A DNA stretch of 64,000 nucleotides, from assembly GCF_031877795.1 (NCBI RefSeq), contig NC_133933.1, positions 635,001 through 699,000 on the forward strand. Reading direction: 5' to 3'. The notes below the pieces were generated by a model. It searched no databases, was not told the origin of the DNA, and was given only the letters and a program-made list of their open reading frames with translations. The translations under genes and the position numbers were made by a program. Positions 50,101-62,910 of the stretch are shown here, one piece after another. Source of the stretch: Strix aluco (Eukaryota > Chordata > Aves > Strigiformes > Strigidae). The number at the start of each line of letters is the position of its first letter. Positions within the stretch are counted from its first letter, which is position 1.

Positions 50101-53100
50101 TTTCATAGTCTGGATTATCTTGTGTCTCTCCTCCTATAAAAGATTTCTTGAGTTTAACCCTTAGCATCTTGGCAACCTTCCAGTTGTTCCATTACCTGAC
50201 AACCTTTAATGGAAATACTTCTTTTCTTATACTCCAATAGACAATTTCAATTCAAAATATTCCACGAAAATTTTCATAGCAGTATTACAAGAAAGCACTT
50301 AAGGATATGCTTAAATTGACATGGGATGGGGTGGGGGATATAAAATTATTATTTACCTTCAAGTATCTGTTAAAGTGCTATCTAGATGAGAGGTACATTT
50401 TCTTCTCAGCATTGACAGCTCTAGCATCAAAATATCTCAGAGAAACAGATCATCAGTGATCCTTGTATCACACAATAGGATCTGTCACATGACTAAAACT
50501 TTCATATTGGCACAGATTTTTTTTTAAATCTTTATTGTACAGAATCTCTATTGTCACCATAAAATCCTTATTGTGGCCACATATCCTTTAGAATGAGACT
50601 TCCAACAGTAGCATCCATTGAACAGAGAGAAAGGGAAATAAAACAGCAGCTTCTGGAAGGAACTACCCACATTCCATTTTACTGAGGAACTGCCATTCAG
50701 TTCCTTCTCTTCCAACAACAGTAATGTCAGTTGATCACTTTATGTATGTGTTGTGAGGTCTGGTGGAAAGTGCTCTTCTCGTAGAAGAGTACGATTTCTC
50801 CAACAATTATGTCAGAACAGTATTAATGTCTACTAATACATTAAAGCCTTCAACATTAGACAGATTTAAAGAATCCCAACAACTTCACTTTGTGTGCCTC
50901 TGGTAAGATTAACCTAACCTAAACCCTTGGATATCTTAAAGAACTGACGATACCTAAGGTGCTTGTCATCTGACCTGCATTAAGCTAGCCTCCTTCTCTT
51001 TCTTGTTCAAGAGATGAAAAACACAAGCTACTGAGAGGCTTCTAATACCCTCAGGATATCTATGAAGCAAAAAAAAAAAAAAAAGATCACTCCAGTGCAC
51101 GCTGTTACTAAGGAACAAATCCCTTTCTGTTGGGACTGCAGCATTCTTTGTTACAGATGAGAAAGCTGAACCTTTCACTGGAAATGAAGTAATGTCTGAT
51201 GGCAAGTGTATACTGTGAAACTTCCCAGACTCAATTCCAAGTTTGATTCAGTTCAGAATTTCCAGTTATCCTTTAAGACATCCATTCTTTTTTATGTTCC
51301 TTATGGGTATCAGAAGGAACAGCAGAATTACAGTTGCCTAAGGACAGTTTTGACAGAGTCCGTGTAGACCAGCTTAGTTTGCGCTTCAGATTTAGCTAAC
51401 TGTTAATCACTCTTACTTTCTTGAACATATTTCACCTTTCGTTATGATTTAGAGTTGATGTAGAGTTGTCTTGCAACTCGCGTGAAGTTATGAGCAAGAC
51501 AACTGAATTCTCAAGGAAGGAGAACAACTCCCTTTCTCAGTCTGTTGGGTATAACATCATTCAGTCATCCCTGGCAATAAAAATTACATTGCTTGGTGGG
51601 GTTCACCACAATATAATAATAATAAAAAAAAAAAATTAAAAGGCATAAAATGCTTCCTCCTCCCAATTTACTGTCTCAATACTTTCAAAAATATCGACAG
51701 CTAACTCCTTCTCCAGGTTTATCAGATTGGAAAGGCCTGTGCTGTTGTGCAATTCATGAGGCAAAAAAGGAACTACATATATATTCCTGTTTTTTTGACA
51801 AATGGTATTACAAAACACTCCAAGAGTTCTAAATCGCAGAGATATATCCTCAGTCTGCTTGAAATGCTCTACTTCCATGCCCACATCCACTAATTTTTAA
51901 CAACTAGATGAGGACACAGTGTGTGCACAAATGTCCCGTTTTGTTCACAGGCTTGCCAGCCACAAAGCGGAGTACTGCGCACTAATGAGATTTCCATGTG
52001 GTAAATAGAAAGTGCATCTGTGGTACAACTATGTTCTGCTTTCCAGAAAGAGACACGATGATAACTTGAGCCATTCACAAAATGCATTATTTGTTTACTC
52101 GTTTAAAGACTCCTGCACTCTCTGACTTCCATCTACCTTCTATCATTTCTGACAGTGTTTACTATTTCTGCCAAATTGTGGACTTTGCGTTCTCTAAGTA
52201 GTTCTGATTCTTAGAGCCCCAAAACGCATTAGATCCATTAACAAGAATATTTCACTTAGCAGAGAAAAAATTACATATGTATTTAATAAGCCTGTTAAAA
52301 GTATGAAGAACAACATCTGAATTTTGGCCGTAAGAGTCTGTGGGCAACCATTCTTACAGTTTCCATGGTCACACATTACCTTTTTTTGCCTCTGAATTAT
52401 CTGAATTCATTCTTCACATATTTATGTAGGTTTCAAAGGGTTTTTTTCAGATCTTCCGAACTTACTAACATCTTGACTTTCCTCTTAGGTATGGCTTTTA
52501 CTTTTTTTTTTTTTAAACTCTATTTATAAAAATAGACAAAACACTAAATTTATTAGAGTCTCTTTGGACACACTACTTCCCTGACCTAATTTAGAAGTAA
52601 AAGACATTTAAAAAAAAAATTATCTTAGAAGACTGGATAAGAGAATCTACTCTACTCCTAAGTCAAGAGTTTAAACTGGACAAACATAAAGGATTAAAAA
52701 CAACTTCTAAAAATGTTATTATTCATCAGCAAACAAAATGTTATTTGACTGCTCTTAGTGCAGATTGTTTACACATTACTTTCTTTTCCATGTCTGTACC
52801 AGAAGTGAAATGTGATTTATAATACATTATTGCCATTAAAGGTTTCATTTGAAAAAACTTTGTATTATTTTTGAAAGCAAAATAGGAAAATATTACCTGC
52901 AGCTTGGCATTTTGAGTTTGTAGAGTTGTATTTTGTTCCTGTAGAGAAACAGTCTGTCTCTGAAGTGCAAGAATCTGAGCCTGCAGATTGCTATTCTGTG
53001 TCTCAAGTTGCTTTAATTGTGTCTTTAGGGCTTGCTTCTCTGCCTGCAGTGTAGCATTCTTTGAACATTAAAAAAAAAAGACAATTTCAGTTCACAGCTC

Positions 53101-56100
53101 TTGACCGAACTTGAAGAAAAAAAACCTTGTTTCTCCAAAACCAACAAAGCACCATGACTTTGCAGAGATTTACAGGAAGAAACAAAAGTATAGATCACCT
53201 TATACAACGAAGTAACACACAGTGATATTATCACTACAGGTTAAGATTGAAAAAATGGGTAACTAATATTGTACCTATGGAGAAATAGTAGAGAAATCTC
53301 CATGACTCATGTGAAAAAAGATTATATGAGGGATTTACAGATATCTGAGGATTCAAAAGGGCAAATTCAGGTTTCCACATCTCCTTTTAAATACTGGTCG
53401 TACTCTTTACGGCATCCCTCAGAGCAGAATCCAGCTGCTTCATAAACTATAATTTATTTCAGATTCTGCTTGGTACGTAAACGACGTGATAAATTGCTTA
53501 TTTTCTTAACAATACTCTCATTTGTTTTACTGCAACAGCTCACACCAAATAATTAAAACCAGAATAATGTTTAAAACACATCTTACATTCCTTTCCACTT
53601 CAATTAATCTATCTTTAACTTTCAATAACTCTCTAGTAGTTTCCTGATTTTCTTTCTCCCACTTATTGACAGGTTGGTTGTCTTCTCCACTTCTTGGAGG
53701 AGAATTCTGAACCATCCTTTCCTCTTCTTGTCTTTGCTTGAGAGCTTCATAGTTCTTTTTCACCTGAAATTATTACGACAACTTACATCAGGTTCAGAAT
53801 TTTTCATTTTCTACATCCTAATTTATTACATGACCATACCACTTCTCAAAGAGCAGAAATTGCCATGTTACTGTATTTGTAAATGTGCTTTTTGTAGAAG
53901 TTTGGGGAGGTGACATACAAATTATTTGTGGATATGGATAGCTTAACCCTAACAAACACTGGTCTAAGAAGAAGAGACCTCTATTTTCTCTTTTATTTCA
54001 GTGCTTTCAAATGTATCCCCCAACTACTATAACCAAGTCCTACAACCTAGAAGACTGTATTTGTTTATTTTAACCAGTCCACTCAGGCTGTTCAAGGTAA
54101 ACCAGAATATGTGACTGACAATGACTACTTTTGGCATCCCAAACTCAAATCAACTTCATTATTTATCTACCTGACATATTCAATGATCAATGAATAAACC
54201 CAACAACTTTTCATGTGATTTCAACACCGGGCTCGTATTAAAGTCTTAAAAAGCAGTCACCTTCACCCTGCTTGACATGACGCAAACAACACCCATCTCT
54301 TGCTATCTTATACAAAAGGTCAAGTGTAGAAATAACAATAGCTGTATAGGAGTAATTTAACCTTATAGAACAAATGTTGTTCTCCTTACTGTTTTAAGTT
54401 CCTGACGAAGTTGCTGGTTTAAATTTGTAGATTCTTCTAAACGAGCCTCCAAAGCAGCAATTTTTTCTTCTTTGATTTCGAGAGACTTCTTAAGTGTGGA
54501 TTCTAACTTTGACTCCAAAAGCTTGTACCTACTGATCAATGACATCACACACAAAAAAGTCTGTATTCCAAAAAACTGAGGTATTTAAATTCAAAAATGT
54601 TCTGAAACAGCAGCCTCATAGCTACTTTCAAAAATGCTTGTATGCTGACTCTATTCAAAAGCATGAAGACACCTCAGTATTATTATCAAGACCTATGTCT
54701 AAACAAACAGAAGATGGTGGTCAAAAACATTTCTGAATCCTTCTTTCTTTTAAAACATACTAAGACATACAAAAAGCCACGTTCAGCAACACCAGTAGGG
54801 TGCTGACTTTATCTGGATCATTAGCATGTGTGTGATGACAGCACTCTTCCTTCTGGCTCCACTCCAGAGGATCCAGCGGAGACCTGAACTAAATTAGAAT
54901 GTGAAGTATTTGGAGAGCAAGATTTTCATCAATTTCCATTTCCTGCCAGCTCACAAAGAGGAGGCACTAGGGAAGAAGACAGAATACAGTGCTTTGCAGG
55001 TGCATACTCATTTGATGTATGAATGTGCAAATTGCTCACTCAGCCCAGCTGCTGATATTTTAAGACTGTTACCACTCCCCATGTGTAAAGCTTCCACTTT
55101 TTACCATGTTTACAGTACTGTAGGGCATCTAAAAAACCAAAACCAGATATTTGGGAGGTAAGTGGTCAGATTTAGATTATATCAGTTTAGGACAGTACCT
55201 CCTTTTTAGAAAATATTGAAAACCACACTCATTAATCACCTTTAAGCAGCGCAGTCACTGTATATGTGCTCAGAATCTGGAAAACATCCCACTTCTCCCC
55301 ACAGTAGGATAAAACAAAACAAACCACTAATACCTCCCTTTTTAATCTTGACTGCTGAAAAAAATCTATCAGTTTAGTGAACGGAATAGATTGCAAGAGA
55401 CTCCTGAATGGACAACAGCATTAGATCTAGTCAGGAACTGGAGCAGAAGACCAATGGCAAGAGAATTAATAAGTAGAAAGCTGTCCAGTAGCACCACGTA
55501 AGAGGACAAGAGTCCCAGATTTTAAGGTATGACAAGTAATTCTCAGGGACTTAAGAAACAGTAAGGCAGTCTATGACTAGTAGAATAGATGGCATTTCAT
55601 CTTCTTGAGCTGAAGCATACATTCAGCTACAAATAAGAATTTCTATTACTTAAAAGTCGTGCAATTATGTAGAAAACAAAGAAGAAAGAAGACTAATAGA
55701 GACAAATCTCCAGTTTCCTTGTGAACACCTAATAACGAAAGATGGTACAAATTTTCTATTGTCATTGGGATTTGGGTATTTCAGATTCAGGGTCAAAATC
55801 CATAAATCTTTTTTGCCTAAAGACAACAGCCATTTGAAAGGCAAGAGAAAATGGAAAACACTTCAAAGTCAATTCATCAAACATGGTCAGCTTAGACCCC
55901 AACAGAAAGACTCTGAAGTCCTACCAAGAACATTCAATGAAGACCCACAAGCAGTTCTCCAATGAAGAAGAGAAAAACTGTGCATTTTTAATTTCTGTCA
56001 TCAAAATGAGAGAGGGAGACCAAAAATACACTGAGAATTGACTTTGGCCATAATGAACCTCGCTTTCTAGCAGCCTGATGGAACAATTGCTAATGCCTCA

Positions 56101-59100
56101 CCTAGGTAATAATATAAAGCAAGCAATCCAGGTACCTTTTGGATGAATGAGAAAGTTGAGAATAATGGAACGGCAGGGCAGTGACAGAGCACAATTTCAA
56201 GCCAACCACTCTGAAAACAAATATTCCCCATTCACAGTCACCCAGCTCTACGTGAAGTTGTTAAAGATAGGTCTACATTCTGGTTTGAGGAGAAGCTCAG
56301 AACAGCAGCACAGCCCAAATTCCTTCACATCTAAAACTATTTGGTCACAAGCGTGAGCTCAGAGGTAGGCTTTAGATAATGCTCTGGGCAAGCTTCAAGC
56401 TATAAAGCTTACTGGACACCTCCCCACAGATCAGTGAGAATAGGCACATCATACCCAGCCTCATATCCAAATATCTCATGCATCAAATATTCCATCTGCT
56501 TTTGTGGTGCTCGCACATGGTCAGTGCTGGACAATCAAATTTGCCGTAACACCTTTCCTGTCAGGCATTATCTCCTGCTGCAAAGCAATCTGGAAAGAAC
56601 TAACCATGAGCTGTTTCTATGACAGTGTGGCTGAGCAGCACCAAACTACAAGAGATCTAAGGCCAGCACTAGACATGTGCCAAGTGCAGGTCAACCAGTA
56701 CGCAATGCTTAAGCCTGCTCTCCGGGCCGTGCCCTTAATATATACACAGCAAAAACCATCCACCAAGTCCTTGAAAATGGAATACCGTTTAGAAGAGCAC
56801 TAAGGAAAGGTGGGGGGAATGAAAAGGAAATTACTTATTTGTGTCATTCCCACACACAGCTAACCTGGAAGCAAAGGAAGAAATGAGACAGGTCGTGACA
56901 GGTGCCAGAAGTATGCTGGAAGTTCATCTACAGATTATAATTTAATGAAAGCTGGATAAAATTCCCCATTCCACAGAGACATGCAACTCCAAATTTTCTT
57001 CCAAATTATAATTTCTAGATCTATTATAACATCATTCTGTACAATGTGAAGGAAACACTAGTATTGTATGGCCCAAAGTCATAATTCATACAGCGTCACA
57101 AGTCAACTAACCTGTGAGAAGTGAACCCGCAACACCTGATCTTTAGAAGAGCACTTGTAAAGGACAAGTGCCATTGTCTGGAAAGTAGAAGCAGATTCAT
57201 AGATCTTTTCATGCAGCATAATTTGCAAAAGCACCTTTACAGACCAATATTCTCTCCCTTTGCAGGAGCACTCATTCCAACCACTGGGAATCTAGAACAT
57301 GATTTAGAAAAATGTTGCTCAATCTACACTTCTTCATCTAAGCAGTTTAAGCTTCAACTCAGCTCAAGGAATGGTTCTTCTCTGCATGGTATATTCACCT
57401 AAGGACAAAGCAAATGCATACTACACACTGTATGCTACACAGTAATGCTTAAATCGGAAGAAATCATACTAGTCAAAGTTCTGAGCACTTTTCTTGACAG
57501 AACTCTGTATCTGTGAGCTGAGAAAGGTAGATGAAAGACACCAGCAGAAAACAAGAGGTGGTAACAGATTCTCCCTACAGGATTCTGGCATCACCCCAGT
57601 AACAGAGCACAGGCAGCAAGAAAGGGAAACCGAAGGAAAAAAGAAAGTTGTTCAGTTTTCTTTTGATACAGAAGGCCCAAAATCACTCTACATGTTCATG
57701 ACAATCAGTTGTAGCACCAGATCATGGCAGCAGCTTTTTGTTTTGTTTTTAAAGAGCACAACTGAAGAGCATCATGAAATAAAGACTGGCTAGAAGCCCA
57801 TACTAGTCTGCTTTTCTCCTGTCACAAATTTTCCCTAAATCCCTGGAGGATAAGACAGAACACAACACACAGTAGAGGAAACAGATGTCAGGATAGCAGC
57901 TGCTTTATAACGGCAGGTGTGGTAGAGTGATAGAGCCAGTACGAAGTTTTGGAGACACTTAAGTATTGGATACTTCCCAGCCTGTCTAAGTGGGAATTGT
58001 AAACAGGTTCCTTTTGGTAGGAAGAATTAGAAGGAAACAGTTGTAAGGAAAGACTGAGACAGTTTAAGGTAACCATTATGTGACAAAAGCTTAAGAACCA
58101 TTTCTATCAGTCAAGCAGTCAAAAAGGAAAAAAACCACTTTGGGCCTATTATCTTTTACTGCTACTGTTCCTGCTGCTAACGAGAACATAAAACATTTTA
58201 ATTATACATCAACTGTACCTCCTGACATATTTCAAAAAATTTCTTAGTAGCAAAAAGTGACAATTCACTTTCACAGACAGCTGAATGTTAAAAGCACATC
58301 AACTACCTTATTAATTTCGGAGAACAGCAAGATCCATTTTGGGTCCATTAGCATGCCTTAAGAATCTCCGAGTATGCACAAAAACAGTCCGTAAAACTAG
58401 TTTATCTGTATGAGTAAAGACGACCTCCATTTCTACACTGTTCCAGGTAGGCCTGGACATTCTCACCTGTCGTCGCTGCTCTGTTCATCGTGCAAGAGAC
58501 GCTCCTTGTTTAAGCCTATTTTTTCAAGTTCATGGGCAAGTTTTTCTAGATCATTGTTCATTTGTTGAGTCTTCAATTTTTCACTCACCAAGTCCTTACA
58601 CAGGTAAAAATTACAGTCAGTATTATCATATTAATAAAATAACGTAGTCTTAATTCTAAAAGTGCTGAGGAAAGAGTCTTTTAACACTACGTGATTTGAG
58701 TAACGCAACGTTACATCTCCTTTCCTTCCAATTCTCAGCCTTCACCTCTATCAGACGTTATGTGTAACTATAACATGATTTCACCACACCTGTTTGCTCC
58801 CTTCCTTTCTGTAGAACTTCCCTTTCAAATTCAGTCTTGAACATTACAGGCAAGGGGAAACGTTTCAGCCAGAACAAAGACTAATATGAAGAATCTGAAC
58901 AATGTTCATTGAAGAAAGGCTCCGTGACAAAGACCTCTGTAAGCAACCTTGCCCAATTAAGTGCAATATGGTTATATTACACCACTTGATTATTATATAA
59001 ATTTTGATTATCTAACGCTTTCCCTACCGTAACCACTGAAGATGCTAATGGTACACAGATTAAAGCACAAAAAATACACGCTTTTTTCAAAAATACAGAT

Positions 59101-62100
59101 ATAATTTCTCTACATTACAAACAGATAATGACAGCAATGGTAACTAATTTCTGTTTACCTCTCGTAAAGTGACGAGGGTTTTCTTATCGATGGTAGCTCT
59201 TTTTACAAGTTCTTTATTTTCTTTTTCGAGTTCTTTCAGGCGTACACATGACTCTTTATAGACAACTATTTCTTTAAATAGAGATTTATTTTCCTTTTCT
59301 AGATTACTAATTTTTACATTGTTTTCTTCTAAAGTACTATCTTTAATTTCTGCTTGTTGTCGAAGCCTTTTATTTTCTTTTTCTAGCTGCTTCTTATCTT
59401 TTTCCAGTTGAGAAGTCTCTTGTTCTAACAACTTATTCTCCTTTTCCAATTGCTCTAGGCGCTTACTAGAGATTTTTAACTCTTCTAAGTTCTTTTGCAG
59501 AGTCTGATTTTCAGACTCTAAATCTTGTAATTCACTTTCTAATTGCTGAATCTTCTTATTGCTGTTTTCAAGGGCTTTCTGTAGCCTTTGGTTTTCTGTG
59601 TCTAGGCCTTGGTAGCTGACTTCCAAGCGTTCAGTCTTCTTAAACGAGGCTTTCATGAGTTCAAGGCTTTTTTTAAGTTGCTCCTTTTCACTCTCCAGTT
59701 CCTTATTTTCTAATTGTAACTGTGCCACTTTAATGCTTGTACACTTCAAGGATTCAATTGTTCTTCTTAACTCTAAATTTTCTTCATCAAGCTGTGAATT
59801 CTCCTTTTCTAAGGATTCTAACTGAAAAGTGAGATTTTTTAGGCTATCCAAAGTTTTTTTCAGTTTTCTGTTTTCCATTTCCAGGTCTGAGTTTTCTTGT
59901 TCTAAGGCCTCAATCTTCTCACAAGTAATTTTTAAGTTCGTAATCTTTTTCTGTAATAATTCATTTTCCTTCTCCAGATGATGCAGCTCATTTTCAAGTT
60001 CTTCTGCTCTCTCCCCTTTCTCTTTATAGTGTTCCAGTTCTTTCCTGACTTGCTTTTTTTCAAATTCAATCTTATTTAACTTACTGCTGGTCTCTTTAAT
60101 AGACTCATGAAGGATTTTATTTTCTTTCTCAATTTCTTTCATTCTCGCTTCAGCACTGATTTGTGAGCGTTGTCTTAGAGAAGCTACAGTTTGATTCAAA
60201 TGTTCATTTTCTTGTTCTAATAGCTTAATCTGATTTGGGGGGAAAAAATTGTAAACTCTGGTGAACAACATGCCAACAAGTAATTCCTTGCCTATATAAA
60301 CTGAAAGCTACTAAGATAATAAGATTACATCATACTTCCCTTTTATTAGAAGATTTTAAAAAAAAATCTCTTATTCTTACTGGTATTTAGTTGAAGCATT
60401 ACAAACACTGTATGTACACAAGTGGAAGTTTGACAACAAAATAAGTCAAAGTGAATCTTCGAGTATCTTCCTCTTAGATATCAGTAGATAACAAAAATAA
60501 AACTAACAAAGCACAAACAAAACCAAAGTTGTATCTATTTCTCAGCATCATTTCATTTTCATTTGTGTTTACTCATATTTACATTATTTTTCTTAAACTC
60601 TGTGATTTCCAGAGCTATGTGTCCATGAAGAACAAAACTGCAGTCAAGTTCTAAACCAAACTTGAGATGGAGGTCTGGGAGCTGCAAAAGTGTCTTTGTT
60701 TCACTTGGGAAAAACAGAGGTGATGTGTGCGCTAAGAGGGCATCCTGATCACAGTCAGTAACATTTTGTGAAGAAACACAAAGTTATATTAATTTTTGGG
60801 TTATAAAGAACCCTTGGACATGCTGTTCCAAAACAGCTTCCAAAGTATATCATATTAGAACTGAATTATTTTCTTAGGTAACATATTCCCAGATTTGCTT
60901 CAAGGATAAAGGCAGCATTTACATCTTGATTTTTAGTATTTTTTTACTTTTTCAGTTACTCCAAATCATTTGAAATTATCTGGGTGCGTAACAGACAGCA
61001 AAACGCAGGCAACTGTTTACATCAATATGTAAGAACACACTAATAACACAGCATAAGGGATGTTTCAACAATAAACTGTTTTGGAGAAAAGCGAAAGTGC
61101 TAGTTGCAATGAAAAACAGACCAAGAAAATTACAGACTGTTCTTTCATATTTACGTCTGAACGTAACTATTAATTACAGGATCTACGGCTCTGTTCCCAG
61201 CAATGACAAGCTGTTCTGAAATGATTAATGCGAAACTAATTAACAGGTGTCTGAAAACACAACTTTGCAACACTTCTTTACATAACCTGGTATGTTACTT
61301 AACATGCATAATTACTTTCCGTGAAGTTTGCTTCTGCAACCCAAACTTAACAAAAAAATCATGATCAATGCATCCCTCATTTTTGATGAAACCAAATGAA
61401 CCTTGTACAGTCAACTGCAGTAAGTTTCAGCACAGAATTTGTAAAAGACATGAAAGATGCTGCTAACCCATCACAGCTCCTAAGTACATTATTTTTAAGC
61501 AGAAATAGTCCCACTGAAACATCAGTCCTAGTCCAACATGTTTAAAAGAATACACGTATCGCTGATGGTTGAACTGGGATTTACGACTTATTCCAGAAAG
61601 TTTTAGCCCTTTTTTCCCTAGAGTGCACTTCTAATACAATACACAAATCAATTACTGTAAACAAGATAAGCTTCTAAACCTCTAAACAAGAAAAGCTGGC
61701 ACATTTTCCTTAAAATTATCCTTGGTGTTCTCTTTAAATGAAAGTAAAGCTTCAATGCAAAGCTTCCCCCACCACCACTTATTTTTTTTTCTTTCTTTTC
61801 CAAGTATGGAATTTCACTTGCTGATTAAATTGGGCTTTCAAAAAATTTCAGGACTTTTTAAATACAGTATTCTGTATTCCAAAATACTCTACTTTTAAAT
61901 TAGCCTGAAAGATGTCAATCTCATCAAGAAGTATCAGTGGAATTTATAAAAGGTAACTACAATTCTAGTTCTGAAGGACTTGATTACTAAATATGGGATT
62001 TCCAGAAGTTTCCGTAAGTCCTGTTTCCTAGTGACTGCCTTGCACAGGTGAATTGCTCTCCAAAGACCTTTAGGAGTTGTCAGCACCCACTAGATACAGA

Positions 62101-62910
62101 TATGTCAGTGACATTCAGTACCCTCCCAAGCACAGCTCGAATCTTTGTAAGAGACCCAGATGCCAGTTTCTGGCAACCAAAAATAAATTCTGCTATCCAC
62201 CTACAAGTCACAGCTAGAAAACATTCTAGTAAAGGGGAATATTTTGAAGCTGGGTGTCATGGTTCCCACCACAGCTAAGCAAGAGTCAAGTGACACAGGA
62301 GCAAGAGCCAGCAGAGGAGCAGCAGACCAGCTCTGCTACACTGGTCTCGGTCGGGCCCCTTGGAGGGCCCGGCTGCTGTAATTCCCATTAACACTCCGAC
62401 ATTACTTCAAACACTGACCCGCTGTCTGGAACCTGTTCTCCTCCACTGTGAGGTGCCTGGCTTACCTCCAAAGTTCCCAGTTTTCTGTTTTGGCTGAGCT
62501 ACACCCTCTAAGCAACTATAGCAAATGCACAGCCCACGAAAGCCACAGAAGCGTTACAAAACACTACAAAGTTTTAAAACTAACAGTAAAGTCTCAGTTA
62601 AAAATGAGTCATGTCTCTCACTGGCTGCAGGTCTTAAGACAAGCTATTTTGCTGCAGATGTGTCTTTCTGGCAGATCTGCTACATTTACAATGCCTTTAT
62701 GCCTGTAAAAAAGTACAAAAGGGGAACAGTAGAGTACAACACAGCATTAAAATTTCTGATTCTGCTACTCACTTGTCGCTCTGAGTTTTCTCGAAGTGCT
62801 TCAAGTGTCTTTTCAAGCTGTGCTTTTTCTTTTGTCAAATCTTTACTCAAATTTTGACTGTTCTGAAGACTTTGTTTCTCTTGGCTAATTTCATTCTCTA
62901 GCTCTTCAAG
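34173..62910 (-). CDS. CCDC88A: Girdin (CCDC88A), C-terminal 1,534 residues; gene continues past right edge
   Basis: Actin- and G-protein-linked scaffold of the Hook-related family; it couples receptors to Gi and Akt signalling and cell migration. Exons (high to low): 62910-62773, 60229-59159, 58594-58467, 54528-54390, 53763-53587, 53058-52897, 50063-49786, 49580-49437, 48830-48644, 48268-48123, 47501-47409, 47210-46996, 41276-41193, 40145-39942, 39634-39563, 38584-38504, 37088-36826, 35195-34173. They total 4,605 nt and keep frame at every junction. The first eleven encode the long coiled coil (heptads such as [17 protein letters not shown]). The twelfth has NRERLKS, equivalent to the Akt site Ser1416 of human. 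The seventeenth has the G-alpha-activating motif [14 protein letters not shown]. The last has the tyrosine sites EDTYF and NPYATLP. The N-terminal Hook domain lies outside the window. The tail is longer than human and ends GCV. Confidence 0.97.
35196..36825. other. CCDC88A last intron
   Basis: Intron of 1.6 kb between the exon with the G-alpha-activating motif and the terminal exon. Apart from the CR1 scrap near 35.85 kb nothing is recognised. Confidence 0.6.
35820..35945 (+). mobile_element. Short, degraded CR1 3' end
   Basis: AGACCTCTTCAATACCCTTC followed by CAATCTGAATGATTCTGTGA resembles the CR1 3' terminus (CTTCCAACCTGAATGATTCTGTG) read on the plus strand. A second weak echo, ACTAGACTTGATGACTCAGG, follows. 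It lies in a CCDC88A intron, antisense to the gene. Borders are uncertain. Confidence 0.5.
40860..41046 (+). repeat. Degenerate TA/TG-rich tract followed by A-rich run
   Basis: Alternating purine-pyrimidine sequence (TATATATATGTATGTGCG, GTGTGCACATGTGCACATAT) followed by an A-rich stretch with AAAGAAAAAAGAAAAAAAG. It lies about 150 bp downstream, in transcript direction, of the 84-nt cassette exon. It is an old microsatellite. Confidence 0.75.
41193..41276 (-). CDS. CCDC88A: CCDC88A 84-nt cassette exon
   Basis: Encodes [20 protein letters not shown] followed by AFYRRSM. It is a basic 28-residue insert between GTKKSS and MNDLVQSMV. Acceptor ACATAAAAG and donor GTAAGA are present. Length is a multiple of three and the phases match on both sides, so the exon can be skipped without frame loss. 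Human girdin isoforms of 1,871 and 1,843 aa differ by 28 residues, which fits. A 5.7-kb intron lies upstream. Confidence 0.88.
41277..46995. other. Largest CCDC88A intron in window
   Basis: A 5.7-kb intron upstream of the cassette exon. No recognised gene or transposon. A near-perfect 21-bp direct repeat, GACAAGATAACTGATCCCTCT at 43271 and again with one change at 43308, is the only local structure noted. Confidence 0.55.
50064..52896. other. CCDC88A intron, no feature recognised
   Basis: AT-rich intron of 2.8 kb between coiled-coil exons; only short A or T runs and no coding potential seen. Confidence 0.55.
54529..58466. other. CCDC88A intron, no feature recognised
   Basis: AT-rich intron of 3.9 kb between the exon starting YKLLESKL and the exon ending DEQSSDD. 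No further exon, RNA gene or repeat family is recognised. Confidence 0.55.
59159..60229 (-). CDS. CCDC88A: CCDC88A giant coiled-coil exon (357 codons)
   Basis: One uninterrupted 1,071-nt exon, phase 0 at both ends, between acceptor AAATCAG and donor GTAAAC. It encodes almost pure heptad repeat, with a recurring pattern of an E-K-E-N or E-N core followed by a short leucine-rich stretch (for example [33 protein letters not shown]). This suggests the segment grew by internal duplication of a unit of about 20-30 residues. Sequence matches human girdin closely. It forms the dimeric rod of the protein. Confidence 0.95.
60230..62772. other. CCDC88A intron, no feature recognised
   Basis: Intron of 2.5 kb before the giant coiled-coil exon. 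A slightly GC-richer block (about 62.27-62.45 kb) is of unknown origin. Confidence 0.5.

Noticed and set aside
34173-62910. Assignment to CCDC88C (Daple) because of the C-terminal GCV
   Set aside because: Coiled-coil exons, the 28-residue cassette, the NPYATLP and SIHDFL blocks and the MTIF2-PRORSD1 neighbourhood all point to CCDC88A.
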